Source of the DNA: Dipodascopsis uninucleata var. uninucleata
Lineage: Eukaryota > Ascomycota > Lipomycetes > Lipomycetales > Lipomycetaceae
Assembly: GCA_030568195.1 (NCBI GenBank)
Contig: JAJLTO010000010.1
Location: 387,001-451,000 of the forward strand
DNA length: 64,000 nucleotides
Direction: 5' to 3'
A program made the position numbers and the translations under genes. The notes below the pieces were generated by a model. The model worked only from the letters and a program-made list of their open reading frames with translations. It searched no databases and was not told where the DNA came from. Shown here in pieces: positions 34,367 to 44,357 of this stretch (positions within the stretch are counted from its first letter, which is position 1; every line of letters starts with the position of its first letter).

Positions 34367-34392
34367 TTTATACTATTCTAGATGAACTTATC
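34367..34392 (-). promoter_or_regulatory. DUR1,2 core promoter: GATAAG site next to TATA box
   Basis: On the minus strand TATAAA lies at 34372-34367, about 110 bp before the ATG, and GATAAG at 34392-34387 lies about 15 bp further upstream. GATAAG is the site of nitrogen-regulatory GATA factors (Gln3/Gat1 in yeast, AreA/Nit2 in moulds), which activate DUR1,2 in yeast. The function here is inferred by analogy. Confidence 0.5.
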
Positions 34393-34716
34393 AGTTTTCA
34401 GACTTTTTAGTCCTGTTCTTCCAAATGAATATTCTTTTGTCTTGAGCAGTCTAGAACCAGATGCTGGTAGCGACCTAGTAGTCCTTAATCTGCGAATTTC
34501 TTGGATATAGCAGCACCACAGACGACAATTGACTACTAAAACAATCCTTCCGTTCTCCGTACCTGCTACTCTATATTTCTGAACCAGGACTCGTGTTGGA
34601 GGATACGAAAAAGCTATTATATATAAGAAAACAGACGAAAACGAAGAAGAGAGCGTGTAAATACTAAATAACGGAGGAAACCATCGATTGGGTCGGGTGC
34701 AGTTTCATTAATGGGC

Positions 34717-34728
34717 GATAAGGTTATC
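34717..34728. promoter_or_regulatory. Inverted GATAA pair upstream of DUR1,2
   Basis: GATAAGGTTATC places two GATAA cores head to head with a 2-bp gap, about 460 bp upstream of the DUR1,2 start. Paired GATA cores are the preferred arrangement for nitrogen-regulatory GATA factors. No test of binding is possible here. Confidence 0.4.
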
Positions 34729-35663
34729 CTGACCTGACAATGAAGAATATTGGCCCGCCGACGCCCGCCGACAGTGTCACGGGTCCAGCACTCTTAAAGT
34801 GAGAAACATATACTAGTCAAGTGGTTTTTCCTTACCCTATGCCCATTTATCGCTGGTTCGTTGACATCGGGTCAGGACATTCGTTATCACTTCCTCGTGG
34901 TTCGGCTTACATTGTTTAAGGGTTTAAAGTTGGCCTTCGGTCTTTTGCGCGCCCGTGGTTCCGTGGGCAAGAACGAAGTGAAGCGCACCTACGAGTTTCC
35001 GACTGCTAGAAAACTAATATTATGTCTCAAGAGATTGCTTTTCTACAGTTTTCATGGCCTTAAATTTGATCCTAAGGACAGAATTTTACGTAAAGATGTA
35101 GTTCCCAGTAATCAGTTACGAGAATCCCTAGAGCTGGAGGCAGTTCGGAGCGTACACCAGTTCGGTTAGGTTTTTGTGCTGACTCATGGAATCGCAGTGG
35201 CGACTAATGGGCGAGTCTGACAGGCACCTTGCGGATGGCTATGATTCCAGAGAGTGCCGCGGATGAGTGCGATTGATTAATATAAGAGCATCGCTGAGAG
35301 GCTATATTTGTTACGATTTCCCGAAGGTACTCTGTATTGAGAAATATCTGTTCAATGAGACTTTGTTCGTTCTGCTGGTGATCCCTGTCAGTGCTTGCTC
35401 TCAGAGGCGGTACTTACAAGGCTGTAGCAAAATAATATCGTCTACATGTACTACAACACTAACTCTGGCGCATTATAAGCTGTCAATCGAGTTCTACTAA
35501 GTAAGTTCTTTCAGTTGCTCGACTTAATAAAATCAATGTTTCGTATTGATGGATTGTAGTACATTGAAATTGTACTGGTGTAACGATGGACGTAGCCATT
35601 CCAGGTACAATAAGCTCACGAAGTTTGTCAAGTTCTTACCTGCGTTTCTTTAAGAAGATATTC

Positions 35664-35735
35664 AAAAAACGATTTCCTTATAGGGCATTGCGGCAACGCT
35701 TGGTGGGCTAACTTGCTCCCCACCTATTAAATATC
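35664..35735 (-). ncRNA. Candidate small structured RNA with TATA box and T6 terminator
   Basis: On the minus strand TATATAAAAG (35763-35754) is followed about 30 nt later by a compact foldable segment and then a run of six T (35669-35664), the layout of a polymerase III type 3 gene. The segment can form a three-way junction: ATAGG (35727-35723) with CCTAT (35684-35680); TGGG (35722-35719) with CCCA (35707-35704); GCGTT (35699-35695) with AATGC (35689-35685). The last two stems abut. I do not recognise the family; it is not a tRNA or U6. Chance is possible because the stems are short. Confidence 0.25.
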
Positions 35736-36933
35736 TCTCCAGGCAAGAACTTTCTTTTATATACCGGCCAGCACGGGCAAAGGCCGACGGGCATCCGCGG
35801 CCACACAAAGGTAACCGGGACACAATGCAGTTTCTACCTCGTTTAGTCTTAAGGCCAATTATTTCGTTTTTAAATACTTTGTGCAATATACAGTATGTCA
35901 TTTTAGAAGTCGATACAGCCTTGCACCGTTCTGAAATTCAATTAAAATGCATGCTAATCTTCTCTATATCTTTCTACATATACACCTTTTTTAAGGTGGT
36001 GCTGTCTTTTTCAAGCGTATAGACTAAACTATAATAGCTTTTTCTTTGATGGATAAATTGCCTTTATGCTCACACTCTAATCTAATATCGCAAATATCAG
36101 TAAACGAAAGCTCTAACCCGATATTATTTGTGTCTGGCAGCCTGATTCAGTATTCTTCAGAGATGCTTTCGACAGATGACAAACAAGATGTGGCGGACCT
36201 GTAAGAATGTAAGCCACGGAATTTGTTTTTCCAGCGGTGAGTCTTCAAGCTAGTAGTCAAGGCTAACTTCAGCGTAAATCTAAATTAATACTACCTATAA
36301 ACGTCGGATTTTCAAAATAATCATGATAATCTAGAGTATAATTCGCTTCTTCTCACACAAGCTGCATTAACCATTTCACTTAGATAGTCTATCTCTATGC
36401 CTCATACAGTGCGGCGTTTCTTGATGTTCTTTGGTGAGCCATCTGATCTCTCATAGTCCTAGATAACAAGCAATGCGCACCCTCTGTAAATGACGGTGCT
36501 TAGATATGACACTTGGTATTTGCTCTCTATGGTTTTTGTAAGAATATTTCGAATGGAGTGTGTTTTAAGCATTTTCTAGACTCACCTATGCGATTCTGCC
36601 GTGCTGCTGCATGATTAGCTTTCTCTAGGTCTTCTACGCTGTCATAACCCTAATACATAGTGGTGATGCCATTTTTTCATGCCCATATATGTAATGTGAA
36701 GCATCTGGTAGGAGAAATTTAGTTCAAAGTAAACTTTAGAGCGTTTGGCTAAAATTCGCCAGACTGGCGAGAAGACTAGATTTTGCTGAAACGGTTGTCT
36801 AAATTTCTAGACTTTTAAAGGTTCAGCTTATTTCTAGTATTATAGAGAGACACTGCGAGCAACTAGGCTGCGGCAGACATCGGTTGGTTTTCGACCATAG
36901 CATGTCTGAAAAGACTTATAATACTACTGAATA

Positions 36934-37497
36934 ATGGCAGCACGTGGATATTCGCAGCGGTTTATTCGTAATGGATCGATTTTCATTCGTATTCTTGCTG
37001 CATACCATTTTGCGCAAACCTATATAGGAGAATTGGCCATGACAGGTGGACTATCAATGCTACCAACACTCAATTCACTAGGGGATCATGTATATGTGGA
37101 CAAGTTAACCAGTCATTATGGTCGTAATGTGCAACGTGGTGATGTGATTATATTCTCGAAGCCAACAGAAGAAAATGTACGAGTTTGCAAACGAGTTGTT
37201 GGACTTCCAGGAGACATAGTATATAGCAACGAGATGCCAGGCGAACCACATTCCGCATTTACAAAGAAATATATAAGAGTTCCTGCAGGACATCTTTGGG
37301 TTTTAGGTGATAATTCTTCCGCATCCATGGATTCAAGAGAATATGGTCCAATCCCTATGGGACTTGTTGCGGGAAAGGTGCAATGGGCTATTTATTGGGG
37401 AATAAAGGATTTGCTTCCTCATTGGCCACGCAAAATCAATTGTGTCCTTAAGACTTCGTCATCTTCAGTAGGGGACATTATCAATAACGATAACTAG
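36934..37497 (+). CDS. IMP1: Mitochondrial inner membrane peptidase, catalytic subunit 1
   Basis: Signal-peptidase-like serine protease that cleaves intermembrane-space sorting signals on the outer face of the mitochondrial inner membrane; it works with Imp2. One exon, 187 residues (yeast Imp1 has 190). An N-terminal hydrophobic segment (FIRILAAYHFAQTYIGELA) precedes the catalytic serine in TGGLSMLPTL. The general-base lysine lies in VRVCKRVVGLPGD, and GDNSSASMDSREYGPIPMG is the box E region. The sequence DSREYGP favours Imp1 over Imp2, which usually has DSN at this place; that assignment is from memory. It is convergent with mL38. Confidence 0.87.
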   Translation: MAARGYSQRFIRNGSIFIRILAAYHFAQTYIGELAMTGGLSMLPTLNSLGDHVYVDKLTSHYGRNVQRGDVIIFSKPTEENVRVCKRVVGLPGDIVYSNEMPGEPHSAFTKKYIRVPAGHLWVLGDNSSASMDSREYGPIPMGLVAGKVQWAIYWGIKDLLPHWPRKINCVLKTSSSSVGDIINNDN

Positions 37498-37688
37498 TTT
37501 CCTATCTTTATATACCTTTAATTCTGATAAAGCTTCTGCGTTACATTATATATACTCTATTTATATATTGTATAACAACTATTATATTTACAAACAAGAC
37601 ATGAAGTTTTTGCCATAGATGAAAATATTTTTTTTCAAAGCTCATAGTGCTTGAATGACAAATGACATAAACATTTTTATAGACTAAT

Positions 37689-38981
37689 CTACTCATCGTA
37701 GTGCTGCAGTCGTGTACGGTAAAATACAGTACCCTCTCCAAGACCCGCCTGTTCGCGGACTCTGTCAGTGTGAGAGTCGTATTTACACCTCCAAAGATGA
37801 GCACCAACTGACTTCAATCTAAAGGCAGATCTAAACACTCTGATATTGAAGCCAGAGCGATTCAGAACTTGCTCTTCGTTTGGGCCATCACTGCTCTTAG
37901 GAGGAGAGAATTTGAGAGGCTCATTATTCTTCTGCTCAAAAACCCATACTGCGTAACGGTGATAGCCAGTGTTCTTTTCAGGATGAGGCGGAATATATGA
38001 CACAAGCTCACGACATGTCAATTTATCAACCTTTGTATTGTTTCCACCAGCCTTAACGTCAGTAAGAACGTAGTGAAGGGTTGTACTGAACGTGTCGTTG
38101 TCTATGTCCGGAGTATCAGGATCAACAACAACAATTGTGTATAATTTTTCTTCTTTTAAGAAGTTGCGCAGCTCGAATTCTGGAGCTACTGACGTGACTC
38201 CAGTACTGAGTATCTTTCCAGGCTCAATCCACTGCTCCTGCGATCCTGGGAACTTGAGCTTGAGGTCAATCAAAGGCTTCAATGTAGGCATTGTGTCGGG
38301 AATGACATGCATAGTTTCTAGTCGCTGCATAAGAACCAGACGGTCATAGTCCGCCCACTCTTTCCACGCTAAGTATCGGAAAACACTAATATTCATATCA
38401 TAGAGACCACTATCAGCTATGCAGCGGACTTCTGGATTATTAATCTCAGCGAGTCGTCTTAGATATTCAATATTTACGTTGTGAAGATAAGCTTCTCGTC
38501 TTTCTTTTATATCTTTGATGTCTGTAATATCCTTAACATCATGCTTAGCAAGTATCGACTCCACTCGATCCATACGTTTCAAAACTTGTTGATATTTCTC
38601 TTCTCTATCCTTATAAATAATCTCAAGTGCTTCTTTATATGCTTCATTAATGCCTAATGGCTGTGTATAACGATTTCTGGATGCTTCAGATCGTAGCGAC
38701 GTAGGTGCTGTTGGTTCTCTCCATTCGAGAAATGCTGCTCTGTTGGTATCCTTAATCAGTAACGAAGGATGAGTAATAAATGTTCGTGTAGGATCTGACG
38801 GCTTCGGAAATGATTTTAGTTCACTTTCCTCACATCCAATGGCTCTCGCAACTTTTAGAAGTTCACTCTTATCGATTAAAGTAACTTCTTTATCAAGAGC
38901 AGTTCCCAGAGATGGAGTGCTCTCCGACAACACATTCAATGCCCGCCGAAAAAGAAGTGGTCCGCGTAGCAGTCTTGCCAT
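37689..38981 (-). CDS. MRPL35: Mitochondrial large-subunit ribosomal protein mL38 (MRPL35 type)
   Basis: Mitochondrial 54S ribosomal subunit protein built on a phosphatidylethanolamine-binding (PEBP) fold. One exon, 430 residues. The N-terminus MARLLRGPLLFRRALNVLS is a likely mitochondrial presequence. A helical region follows (YKEALEIIYKDREEKYQQVL, then LHNVNIEYLRRLAEINNPEV), then the PEBP domain at about 235-400 with YTIVVVDPDTPDIDN, TLHYVLTDVKAGG and YIPPHPEKNTGYHRYAVWVF. This order is that of yeast Mrpl35/mL38. It is divergent from uL4m, another mitochondrial ribosomal gene, across about 390 bp, so the two may be co-regulated. Confidence 0.92.
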   Translation of the reverse strand: MARLLRGPLLFRRALNVLSESTPSLGTALDKEVTLIDKSELLKVARAIGCEESELKSFPKPSDPTRTFITHPSLLIKDTNRAAFLEWREPTAPTSLRSEASRNRYTQPLGINEAYKEALEIIYKDREEKYQQVLKRMDRVESILAKHDVKDITDIKDIKERREAYLHNVNIEYLRRLAEINNPEVRCIADSGLYDMNISVFRYLAWKEWADYDRLVLMQRLETMHVIPDTMPTLKPLIDLKLKFPGSQEQWIEPGKILSTGVTSVAPEFELRNFLKEEKLYTIVVVDPDTPDIDNDTFSTTLHYVLTDVKAGGNNTKVDKLTCRELVSYIPPHPEKNTGYHRYAVWVFEQKNNEPLKFSPPKSSDGPNEEQVLNRSGFNIRVFRSAFRLKSVGAHLWRCKYDSHTDRVREQAGLGEGTVFYRTRLQHYDE

Positions 38982-39369
38982 CTAGAGCACTTTCTTTGAT
39001 AAGGTACAATATGAATATAGCTTGTCAGTTTATCCTGCGGACTCGTCGCAAAGTAGTCCTATTTTTGGTTCAAATCCAATATTTTATATCTTTTTCTCGG
39101 TTTGAACCCGTCAAAAACTTTTCTTTGCTTGCTCGGAAGATGGTGTAGTTTATTAGGGTTTTACTACATCGAGAAAAAAATTCGTAGAAAATTTCAATAT
39201 TCCGTTTAACACGAATTGCTTACTCTGGAACAGAATTAAGGCGGTCAGGTTCGGTACAGTAGTGACAATAGCGCCAAATCACTTCTCATCTGTAGATTAT
39301 TGCATACTTAGAACTATATACGACTAATCGATAGAAGAAGCAAGATTCGTGGATAGTTCTGTATTGTAA
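38982..39369. promoter_or_regulatory. Divergent promoter of two mitochondrial ribosomal protein genes, with TTAGGGTTTT
   Basis: About 390 bp between mL38 and uL4m. TTAGGGTTTT at 39153-39162 is a telomere-repeat-like box; such boxes mark ribosomal protein promoters in several fungi. Control of both genes from it is inference. Confidence 0.45.
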
Positions 39370-40570
39370 ATGGCCATGGCTAGTTCAAGCGTATTTTGGC
39401 ATCAACTGTTACGTCCTCAGAATGTAACTCTGCTAAGGGTGAGTGTTATAGCCGAAATTTTTAGGTGTTTTAGAGAATATATGTTATTACATGAAACGTA
39501 TATCATTGGTCATCATAGTTTATAATATATTACTGGTTGAATTCAACAGAGCGACTGTCATATTGGAAGTGCGAGCAAGCAAAACAGGAGCGTTCAGTGA
39601 ATATTAAAATGATATTCATGAATAAAGATAGCATATAATTAACTTGTTATTTTTTATATAGAGCCGATCTTTTTATCAGCCGTTCGTGCGACATTTATCT
39701 TCGTCGGCTCTTTCATTAGCTGTAGAATCAGATACGCACATTAATGATACCAACGAAAAGGACGCATTGTTGCCGAGAGCAGGTAGTCCGCCAACATCAG
39801 TTCTTACTCAGTTGCATACGTTCCCTTCATTGGAGCCACTATCTTATACAGCAGTTCCCGTAAGCTTATTATATCAACCGTTCCGACGTGATATTCTTTG
39901 GCGAGCGGTAGTATACGAAAATGACAACGAAACTGATCGTCAATATATGTTTACTCGAAATCGGGCAGAATTGGGCTTTTCAAAGAGGAAAATGGCACCA
40001 CAGAAAGGTAGAGGTCGAGCCCGTGTTGGTAAAGCAGGTAATCCTATTTTTGAGCATGGCGCGAAGACATTTGGTCCACGGAACCCAGACGACAGTACGT
40101 ACCTAAATCGCAGGATATATAACCTTGCTCTTAGAGTTGCTTTGTCTTATACATACAAGCTTGGAAACCTCATTGTTGTCGATGGAGCAGTTGACCTACC
40201 ATCTTTTAAGTCACGAGCGTCAGAGTATGTTTGGAAGTCTCATGGATGGAATGATGAGAAGATCTTGGTAGTTGTGGCTGATAAACGTGAGAAGCTGGAG
40301 AAGTCTTTAAAGAAGTCTCAGCCCAAGACATCCGTAGTTTATATGGCTGATGTTGATATTCGTACTCTCTTAAAGGCTAAAAAAATCGTTATTGAGAAGG
40401 AGGCGTTGTTCTTTTTGGATGAGAACACTGTTGGCAAGAATTATCTTAATCCGCTTGAGAGTAGTAACCGACAAGATATTGTTAAGGAAAGAGCAAGAGA
40501 AAAGCATGCTCAGAAACAATACAAGATAATGGTTGAGCGAGCAAAGGAGGATAGGAGAAAGGAGCATTAA
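39370..40570 (+). CDS. YML6: Mitochondrial large-subunit ribosomal protein uL4m
   Basis: Mitochondrial 54S ribosomal subunit protein homologous to bacterial L4. Two exons, 39370-39438 and 39662-40570, give 325 residues; exon 1 encodes most of the basic presequence (MAMASSSVFWHQLLRPQN) and joins at LLR|SRSFYQPFVRHLSSS. The conserved L4 core is clear: FRRDILWRAVVYENDNETDR, MAPQKGRGRARVGKAGNPIF, GAKTFGPRNPDD and RIYNLALRVALSY. A Lys-rich C-terminal helix follows (KERAREKHAQKQYKIM). The extended loop that reaches the exit tunnel in L4 is present. It is convergent with the DUF676 gene. Confidence 0.93.
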
Positions 40571-40932
40571 ATACAATTGACTAAGAGGCATGCAATAATT
40601 CAATGTATATATTTGACTGAACGTCCTATTAATCTCGTCTAAATATGGGAACTTGTTCCTTTACTTCTGCAATATCAAGATAATCGTTCTTGTTTCGAGT
40701 TGTAATTTGTATGATATATGCACTCGTCTATTATATAAAAGTGAGCTGCTTTGCACCTATAACAGTTCATATTTCTTTACGCAACTTCTACGAAATTGTT
40801 CATCTATTGTAAATGTTCATTTCTATTGCTTCGAAATCTCCAAACGCCATCCCAATAAGATACACAAACTGATGACATAAAGAAGAATCACTCAGCGTAT
40901 ACAAAACTCTACTTCAAGCGCAAAATCTAGTT
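40571..40932. other. Convergent 3' spacer between uL4m and the DUF676 gene
   Basis: About 360 bp, AT-rich. A 75-codon frame at 40653-40880 has no family features. Nothing else was recognised. Confidence 0.5.
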
Positions 40933-42099
40933 CTATTCTATAATCTTCCTTTCCAGCCAGATTCTAGTCCATTCGAATACACGTTCAGAGCTATCGCTTA
41001 GCAACTGTCGATACCCAGGGTTCTTGTCTTCCTCAAACATATTGATATGAGCTTCAATCTCTCCAGTTGCTTTACTGTTCTCAGTTGGTATATACATATC
41101 AGAATAAGGAGGATCTTTCGGAACATTGCAAAATGTCCGCTTGCCCTCTATATCCCCGCTTACAAGTTTTCCAAGTCCTTTTATAATTTTATCACTACCA
41201 TCTGTATTGGCATGTTCGTCGCCTCCATGTGTTATAACTGTATAATAGTTAATCAGTTGCACGCGATCACGAGCTTCGTATATCTTCCACAATCGCTCTT
41301 TGAGAATAGATTCCTTTTGAAATAACGCAGATACGAATACCATGTGATCTTTAGCCCATTTTCCGTCAATATTTTGGCCCTTGAGGTACCATACTGTGCC
41401 AGCTGTTGCAACAGCCGTAGTTGCAATTCCTGCAGCTGCAATGCCCGCATACTTCATCCAAGTTCTAGAATTTGTCTGTACACGGTTTGATTCAATACTT
41501 TTTATTTCGGAATGGCCACTAGCGCCATTAGTTGCTTCTATCTGCCGAGAAGGTTGTTCGTTAGATTTCTTCGCAAACAGGAATGAAGCTGCCGAGGTAG
41601 CCGCTGCTGCAATTGGTAGAGAGCTACCAGCGTTCCTTAGCTCTTTGAACTTTGCAGCACCTCGTTGAACTACATCTTGTGCAAACACCGAAGTATGAAG
41701 ACCTAAAAAAGGCGAATCGAAGCATAAAGCGCCAATGATCGTCGGAAACATATATCGTTTGTCCCCGGCGAGCGTCTTAGCGATTACATCTGCCGATATA
41801 AGGCCACCCATACTGTGTGCAACTAGAATAACTGCAACTCCAGGCGTCACCACTGGTGATTCAGTACCCAATGCCACCTCCGCATCAATTACCGCTGTTT
41901 CAATATACTTCTGTAAATCGTTAACTGCTGTGTCGATTTCTCCTTTTGTCTCGTACTGAGGATACACCATTGAGACGACACGAAGTTCATCTAGTGGATA
42001 TTGCGTCTGCACATTTTGCTGGAGGTGTAAATGGTAGTCTCTGAACGTATTTACCGTACCTTTGAATCCGTGGATATGAATCAGTAATAATTGCTTCAT
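40933..42099 (-). CDS. DUF676-like serine esterase/lipase with central membrane segment
   Basis: Alpha/beta-hydrolase fold protein resembling fungal DUF676 lipase-like proteins. One exon, 388 residues. The start LLLIHIHGFKGTVNTF gives the oxyanion-side HGF motif. The nucleophile elbow is VAHSMGGLIS near residue 96. DSPFLGLH near 129 is the segment typical of DUF676 enzymes. A hydrophobic run, YAGIAAAGIATTAVATAGTV, near residue 215 could span a membrane and splits the hydrolase from its C-terminal part, where YYTVITHGGDEHAN may hold the catalytic histidine. Substrate and location are unknown. It is divergent from the PIG-Y-like gene over only 257 bp. Confidence 0.75.
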   Translation of the reverse strand: MKQLLLIHIHGFKGTVNTFRDYHLHLQQNVQTQYPLDELRVVSMVYPQYETKGEIDTAVNDLQKYIETAVIDAEVALGTESPVVTPGVAVILVAHSMGGLISADVIAKTLAGDKRYMFPTIIGALCFDSPFLGLHTSVFAQDVVQRGAAKFKELRNAGSSLPIAAAATSAASFLFAKKSNEQPSRQIEATNGASGHSEIKSIESNRVQTNSRTWMKYAGIAAAGIATTAVATAGTVWYLKGQNIDGKWAKDHMVFVSALFQKESILKERLWKIYEARDRVQLINYYTVITHGGDEHANTDGSDKIIKGLGKLVSGDIEGKRTFCNVPKDPPYSDMYIPTENSKATGEIEAHINMFEEDKNPGYRQLLSDSSERVFEWTRIWLERKIIE

Positions 42100-42356
42100 A
42101 TCTGCATTTTCGGTAACTGTTGGGATCTACTTGTTATCAGTATTGCGGAAATACACTAAAAGTTTTCGTCGGCAGGAAAACTGTCGAAATTAAGATTCTG
42201 AAGATTTTTGGGAACCCTTTCAAATATTAGAAGGAAGGCAAGGCATTTTTACTGAACTAACACCACAAGAGACTGCAAAATAGGAACACTTATTCGCTGA
42301 AGAATAAAATACGAAAGAAGACGGACAAGCCGATCAAGTCACAAATAAGATATTAA

Positions 42357-43279
42357 ATGCCGGTAGTAGCCGACGTTGAAATCATAGTGTCGGGCCCGTC
42401 GTCAAATAGAGGTGACGAAGAAGAATACTTTAACTATAGGCCCAACTCACCAGATGACACTTTATTATCAGACCAAGCCGTGTCTCTATCATATCTTTCT
42501 AATGGATTTGGTACCTATGGATATAATGGAAATAGTTCTGCGGAAAGAGATGGAGAATACGACGATGAATACTTAGACGACTGTGATGGAGACTTCGACG
42601 ATGGAGACTACAACAGTGATGGTGAGATGGTAGATAGCTATGAAAATGAGAAAAGTACAGACAGTACATGCGATAACAGAGAAAAGCTTCTCGAAAATTC
42701 TGCTGCTGGAAGTGACTGCGGTAATGATTCATCGTATACTGTCCGGTGTGGATGGGTGATACTATTCAGCACCTGGATGATATGTGTTTTTGGACTTGGT
42801 AGCATGTTTGGAGTCTGGAAATGGGTGTGGGTAAGTAGCAACTATATTTTTTATACTAGTTTCTACAGAGACATGGACTATTTTGAGAAACTCTTGGGTT
42901 GTTAGCTGATTCGTCGTATATCATGATTGTATAGGCTCCTATGGTTGCAGATGGTGCAAAACCTGCTAGACGTTTGCGAGCAGGAAAAGTTAACGAAGAA
43001 TCAGACTTTCCTATCGAAGAGTACTACCCGTCAATGATTATGCTATTGTGTATTGTTGCATGGATTTGGTGTATTGTTTCATGGGTCGGTATGAAACTTT
43101 TCCGACATGCAAAGGGCGGTGTCTCTTCTGATGCAATCGAAGGGCAGAATAAAGCTATTAGCGAAGCAGTGAACCCGGCGACGATATTGGCAATCCCAGA
43201 AGCAACTGCAGTAAATCCTACAATAATTACCACATCTACTGAAAACTTTACTGAAAGCTTAACTCAGAGTGAGACGTAG
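42357..43279 (+). CDS. PIG-Y/Eri1-like GPI-GlcNAc transferase subunit with long acidic N-terminus
   Basis: Two exons, 42357-42830 and 42935-43279, give 272 residues; the junction is KWVW|APMVADG. The first 125 or so residues are acidic and disordered. Two membrane segments follow: CGWVILFSTWMICVFGLGSM and SMIMLLCIVAWIWCIVSW. The second runs into VGMKLFRHAKGG, closely like the C-terminus of human PIG-Y (WMGIKLFRHN as I recall it). PIG-Y/Eri1 is a small regulatory subunit of the ER complex that makes GlcNAc-phosphatidylinositol, the first GPI-anchor step. Known members are about 70 residues, so the extra N-terminus and the linker between the helices are unusual. GPI11, another GPI gene, lies 1.4 kb further on. 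The family assignment is plausible, not certain. Confidence 0.6.
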
Positions 43280-43385
43280 AGCAGCAAACTAGTTTGAATG
43301 ATGAGCTTAATGATGGAGTAAAAGATGAAGAGTTGTTGGAGATATAAAATGATAACATGTATTATATTGTAAATAGAGTAAATAA

Positions 43386-44357
43386 TTATGCAGAATCGCG
43401 CTTTAAATATTCAACGAATTCGTCAAAAATGGATGGCCAGGCAGCCTCTGCATCATAGCCTTTAATATTGTCGTTTGAGTTCAAAACGTTTATTACAAAA
43501 TCGTAGAGCATATTCCAAGTGTCCTTAGGAATACTTCGCTTATATTCTGTATTCAGAAATGTGATCCACTTGTCAAAACTGCCGTCCGCGGGAAACTTGT
43601 CTTCTAATAGTAGCTTCCAGTAATCTATAGCAGAGTCTAAAGGTACGGCACGCTGTCCTTCCGGTCGAATAAACGCAAAAGTGAAAATATAAACCTGCTT
43701 AAAAAAATTTGGATTTGTTGTCATTTCGGCTCGCATGTTGTTAACTGCTTCCTGCATCTTTGACATCGAATCCACTCCAAGAGAGGCCCATCCCTTCAAA
43801 AAGCCCTCCTTTGAGAACTTTCCTATTTCTGGAGCTTCCAGTTTACAAGCCAAGGCTAGCACTACCGGATCTTCTAGTTGGACGCCGAGATCAGTGACGT
43901 AGTTGATTGTTCCGTCAAGTCCAATTGCCTCTGAATCTTCAGGATCTTTATTATAAGTCAGTAATAGCGTATAAGAACTACTTTATAAAATTACAATAAT
44001 TGTATACCTTTGTATTTCTCGAAAATTGCTATTAGCTGCTTCGAATCCTGCTTTTTACTGTATCATGATTGTTAGCCTCACCAGAACTGAATACAAAAAC
44101 TTATTCCATTTCTATTTTACTAGTTGCTATATCCAGCAACTTACGCTGGAGTAGAAGACGAATCATCAAAATAGTCCATTACTGCTCGTTCGACATTCCA
44201 GCCGCGTGCCCTTAAATATGATGATGCTGTTCGTGATGATGCTCCCGTAGTGGTCACAAACTGGGCAACAATATCGCGTTGCGTACTTGATAGCGAGCTC
44301 TTAATAAACAATCCTGTTAGTAAAATGCAAATATTTCCATTTGCAAATACTCACCAT
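43386..44357 (-). CDS. DCN1: Defective in cullin neddylation protein 1 (Dcn1, NEDD8 E3 co-ligase)
   Basis: Scaffold E3 that brings the NEDD8 E2 Ubc12 to cullins and promotes their neddylation. Four exons on the minus strand: 44357-44355, 44299-44145, 44057-44008 and 43945-43386, giving 255 residues. Exon 1 codes for the start Met only. Residues 2-50 form a UBA-like domain (SSLSSTQRDIVAQFV, WNVERAVMDYF). The potentiating-neddylation domain follows: QLIAIFEKYK|DPEDSEAIGL, then FTFAFIRPEGQRAVPLDSAI and IPKDTWNMLYDFV, the DAD-like patch that contacts cullin. Every junction restores family sequence. It is wedged between two GPI-anchor genes; the 3' gap to the PIG-Y-like gene is only 106 bp. Confidence 0.92.

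Larger units (their letters stand above)
34258..36933. other. Long divergent gene-free region between DUR1,2 and IMP1
   Basis: About 2.7 kb. It holds GATA-type sites and a TATA box near DUR1,2, a tandem 10-bp repeat (GCCCGCCGAC twice, 34753-34772) and a GC-richer patch at 35,660-35,830 with a candidate small RNA gene (listed). Frames at 34861-35169 and 35267-35500 lack family features. Nothing else was recognised. Confidence 0.5.

Noticed and set aside
35170-35300. C/D-like words (TCTGAC, ATGATT, GGATGAG, CTGAG) suggesting a snoRNA.
   Set aside because: Boxes are in the wrong order or imperfect and no terminal stem forms.
39040-39080. GGTTCAAATCC resembling a tRNA T-loop.
   Set aside because: No T-stem, anticodon arm or acceptor stem can be drawn around it.
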